From Bacteroidota bacterium (GTDB lineage Bacteria; Bacteroidota; Kryptoniia; Kryptoniales; JAKASW01): a stretch of DNA of 6,972 nucleotides. The DNA lies in contig JAJYGB010000596.1 in NCBI GenBank assembly GCA_021785235.1, positions 1-6,972 of the forward strand. Direction: 5' to 3'. The position numbers were made by a program, and so were the translations under genes. The notes below the pieces were generated by a model. The model was not told where the DNA came from. It searched no databases and saw nothing but the letters and a program-made list of their open reading frames with translations. This document shows, piece after piece, positions 5,802-6,972 of this stretch; the stretch's first letter is position 1, and each line of letters begins with the position of its first letter.

Positions 5802-6587
5802 TCACAATTTCAATTTGAACTTTTCGCCCCACTCGATTCGCATCATTTCCAGATATTGGTGATGAGTCAGGTCGAAGTGTATCGGCGTCACCGACACGAA
5901 TCCTGACTTCAGAGCTATCTGGTCGACGTCCTCATCGTGATCGAAGATGTGCATCTTTCCCGCGAGCCAGTAGTAATTCTTGTTCTTCGGATCTTTTCTC
6001 TGGTAGAACTCGTCATCCCACCGCGAACGGCCCTGACGCGTGTACTTTATTCCCCTTATCTTGCTCGCCGGGATTGCAGGTACATTGACATTGAGTATCG
6101 TATCTTCCGGCAGGCCGTACTGAAGTACGAACTTCGCCAGCATTACCGCGACTTTAGCTGCGGTCTCGAAGCGCGGGTTCCGCGTGTACTCAAGTGAAAC
6201 GGACATCGACGGAATGCCGAGTATCGTCCCTTCGGTAGCTGCGCTTACAGTCCCCGAGTAGATTACGTTGACAGCGGTGTTGAGTCCGTCGTTTATGCCC
6301 GAGACGACGAGGCTGGGTTTCTCCTTGAGGAGGGCCCTGATGCCGAGCTTGACGCAATCGGCGGGTGTCCCGTCGACAGCGTAACCGAAGAGGGTCCCGT
6401 TCCTGTGAAACTTGTAAGCCCGCAGAGGCGTCCTGACGGTTATGGCATGTCCAACGGCGCTTTGCTGGATACTCGGAGCGACAACTGTCACGCGTGCAAT
6501 TCTCTTCAATGACCTGACGAGGGTGTGCAAACCGGGGGCGTCAATTCCATCATCGTTTGAGACGAGAATGAGAGGTTTCTTTTTCAT
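5802..6587 (-). CDS. surE: 5'/3'-nucleotidase SurE
   Basis: Metal-dependent phosphatase that removes phosphate from 5' and 3' nucleoside monophosphates, and in some species short polyphosphate. Seen: 261 residues with the SurE hallmarks in order: SNDDG (10-14, metal ligands D12 and D13), QQSAVG (41-46, ligand S43), VDGTPADC (71-78), SGIND (96-100, ligand N99) and YSGTVSAATEG (110-120). These correspond to the D8, D9, S39 and Asn ligands of E. coli SurE. Length is normal for the family. The ATG at 6587 is right for the family (MKKKPLILVSNDDG), although the only purine-rich sequence, AAGG, directly abuts it, too close for a normal ribosome binding site; initiation may rely little on Shine-Dalgarno pairing. 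It lies on the opposite strand to everything else here and is divergent from the RRM gene. Confidence 0.97.
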   Translation of the reverse strand: MKKKPLILVSNDDGIDAPGLHTLVRSLKRIARVTVVAPSIQQSAVGHAITVRTPLRAYKFHRNGTLFGYAVDGTPADCVKLGIRALLKEKPSLVVSGINDGLNTAVNVIYSGTVSAATEGTILGIPSMSVSLEYTRNPRFETAAKVAVMLAKFVLQYGLPEDTILNVNVPAIPASKIRGIKYTRQGRSRWDDEFYQRKDPKNKNYYWLAGKMHIFDHDEDVDQIALKSGFVSVTPIHFDLTHHQYLEMMRIEWGEKFKLKL

Positions 6588-6689
6588 CCTTAAATTTAGT
6601 CAAAATAGACCAATTTTTATCTTATTTGTTGCTGCCGGGGCAGACACAGGTTAGGCAACGCTCACTTTGTTAAGAAAAATATTTGTTAG

Positions 6690-6720
6690 TTGACTGCAAA
6701 TTGTTTATCATGGGCATAAG
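6690..6720 (+). promoter_or_regulatory. Candidate promoter for the RRM gene
   Basis: TTGACT at 6690-6695 matches the -35 consensus at five of six bases. CATAAG at 6715-6720 is a four-of-six -10, at a long spacing of 19. If used, the leader would be about 185 bases. TTGACT occurs again at 6723-6728 without a good -10. Bacteroidota-type promoters differ from this pattern, so confidence is low. Confidence 0.25.
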
Positions 6721-6746
6721 GATTGACTATGAGATCAGTCGAAGTG

Positions 6747-6778
6747 CGCCCCTTTAGAGGCGTAACGCTGCATGAGCG
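6747..6778 (+). ncRNA. Two adjacent small hairpins in the RRM leader
   Basis: CGCC (6747-6750) pairs with GGCG (6759-6762); inside, one C-A mismatch is followed by a C-G pair closing a UUUA loop. Four bases on, CGCT (6766-6769) pairs with AGCG (6775-6778) around GCATG. CCCTT at 6750-6754 could alternatively pair with AAGGG at 6784-6788. The stems are short; the evidence is only complementarity within a non-coding leader. Confidence 0.2.
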
Positions 6779-6817
6779 ATTTCAAGGGAATTGAATCCTC
6801 TTCACGCCGACCTCCAC

Positions 6818-6829
6818 ATGACTGGTCAT
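6818..6829. repeat. 12-base dyad, possible operator
   Basis: ATGAC and GTCAT are perfect inverted arms around a 2-base centre TG. A tight dyad like this upstream of a gene suits a dimeric regulator better than an RNA hairpin, because two bases cannot form a loop. Only one copy is present, so chance is a real alternative. Confidence 0.25.
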
Positions 6830-6852
6830 TCTCGTTTCTCGTTAGCCCTTAT

Positions 6853-6878
6853 CACTCCCAATCGGACGCGTGGGAGTG
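6853..6878 (+). promoter_or_regulatory. 8-base-pair inverted repeat in the leader of the RRM gene
   Basis: CACTCCCA (6853-6860) and TGGGAGTG (6871-6878) are perfect inverted arms around a 10-base loop. Inside the loop CG and CG can add two more pairs closing GACG. It lies 23 bases before the ribosome binding site. There is no following U tract, so it is not an ordinary terminator. It is not the heat-shock CIRCE element, whose arms differ. An RNA control hairpin or a protein operator are both possible. Confidence 0.5.
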
Positions 6879-6901
6879 TCAAATTATCATTTAACAACTT
6901 T

Positions 6902-6907
6902 GAGGAG
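6902..6907 (+). promoter_or_regulatory. Ribosome binding site of the RRM gene
   Basis: GAGGAG lies 5 bases before ATG 6913, one of the strongest Shine-Dalgarno matches in the window. It fits a highly translated protein. Confidence 0.75.
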
Positions 6908-6912
6908 TAAAG

Positions 6913-6972
6913 ATGAACATCTACATCGGCAACATCTCGAGGGACCTGAGTGAGGATGAGCTGCGCGAGGCG
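6913..6972 (+). CDS. RRM-type RNA-binding protein, first 20 codons only
   Basis: Seen: the frame starts MNIYIGNISRDLSEDELREA and runs off the window. IYIGNI (residues 3-8) is the RNP-2 motif of an RNA recognition motif, followed by the usual SxDLSEDEL turn and start of helix 1. Known: bacterial proteins opening this way are usually about 80-120 residues, with one RRM and often a glycine- or arginine-rich tail. In cyanobacteria several are cold-induced. The RNP-1 motif and tail lie outside the window, so the full architecture is not seen. The long structured leader and strong ribosome binding site suggest regulated, high expression; this is inference. Confidence 0.88.
   Translation, partial: MNIYIGNISRDLSEDELREA

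Larger units (their letters stand above)
6588..6912. other. 325-base region without a convincing gene, between divergent surE and the RRM gene
   Basis: It holds the control regions of both flanking genes. The surE-proximal part (about 6588-6690) is AT-rich. The rest contains several short inverted repeats, listed separately, and ends with a strong ribosome binding site. Reading frames in it are short (15, 21 and 40 codons from ATGs at 6710, 6729 and 6772), and none looks like a known protein. No tRNA or recognised riboswitch class was found by eye. Confidence 0.6.

Noticed and set aside
5261..5818. A 185-codon plus-strand frame across the osmC gene.
   Set aside because: Out of frame with the clear OsmC protein, Arg- and His-rich and without a ribosome binding site; a shadow frame.
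6628..6659. GTTGC/GCAAC arms with an inner CTGC-CGGG-GCAG stem upstream of surE, considered as a terminator or riboswitch.
   Set aside because: There is no U tract on either strand, the arms are only 4-5 bases, and no known riboswitch core is visible.
6729..6794. A 21-codon frame from ATG 6729.
   Set aside because: Too short, with no ribosome binding site and no motif; expected by chance.
6853..6878. CIRCE heat-shock operator.
   Set aside because: The arms are CACTCCCA/TGGGAGTG, not the TTAGCACTC/GAGTGCTAA of CIRCE, and the loop is 10 rather than 9 bases.
6772..6894. A 40-codon plus-strand frame from ATG 6772 ending 18 bases before the RRM start, a possible leader peptide.
   Set aside because: The translation is low-complexity and polar (Ser, Arg and Pro rich in its first half) with no recognisable fold, its ribosome binding site (AGAGG, 6756-6760) is distant, and it runs through the dyads. 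No reason to prefer coding over leader.
1..6972. CRISPR arrays, insertion sequences, tRNA or rRNA genes, phage attachment sites.
   Set aside because: No regularly spaced repeats, transposase frames, terminal inverted repeats or structural RNA patterns were seen on either strand.

Overview
The window (about 7 kb, moderate GC) reads as bacterial chromosome. It holds thirteen complete or nearly complete genes plus the first 20 codons of a fourteenth. The mix (a two-domain protein disulfide oxidoreductase, DUF6132- and DUF302-type proteins, a TlpA-like redoxin, SurE, and an RRM RNA-binding protein with a long leader) best fits the Bacteroidota/Chlorobiota-Ignavibacteria neighbourhood. That assignment rests on gene content and sequence feel only and is tentative.

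Layout: (1) 1-1242, the C-terminal four fifths of an M17 leucyl aminopeptidase, cut by the window edge. (2) 1321-5705, a dense run of eleven plus-strand genes with gaps of 1-23 bp or overlaps of 4-8 bp: thioredoxin, two-CXXC protein disulfide oxidoreductase, a 65-residue six-cysteine zinc-ribbon-like protein, a class I methyltransferase, a DUF6132-like two-helix membrane protein, a membrane-anchored thioredoxin, a DUF302 protein, an exported TlpA-like redoxin, an exported DsrE-like protein, a 58-residue two-helix cysteine membrane protein, and an OsmC-like protein. (3) 5706-5801, a convergent gap. (4) 5802-6587, surE on the minus strand. (5) 6588-6912, 325 bases without a convincing gene, rich in small dyads, between divergent surE and (6) an RRM RNA-binding protein gene starting at 6913.

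The eleven-gene run looks like one operon for thiol and sulfur chemistry across the cytoplasmic membrane. It has four thioredoxin-fold proteins: two soluble and cytoplasmic, one tethered and predicted to face the cytoplasm, one tethered and predicted to face the periplasm. It also has two cysteine-bearing two-helix membrane proteins that share a CPI-x-x-NP block, and three families linked to sulfane-sulfur or peroxide chemistry (DUF302, DsrE, OsmC). No CcdA/DsbD, rhodanese or YeeE/YedE gene lies in the window, so the pathway cannot be named. The attractive hypothesis is a trans-membrane thiol or persulfide relay in which the two small membrane proteins play a part. Each component family is recognisable; the combination and the 58-residue gene are what merit attention.
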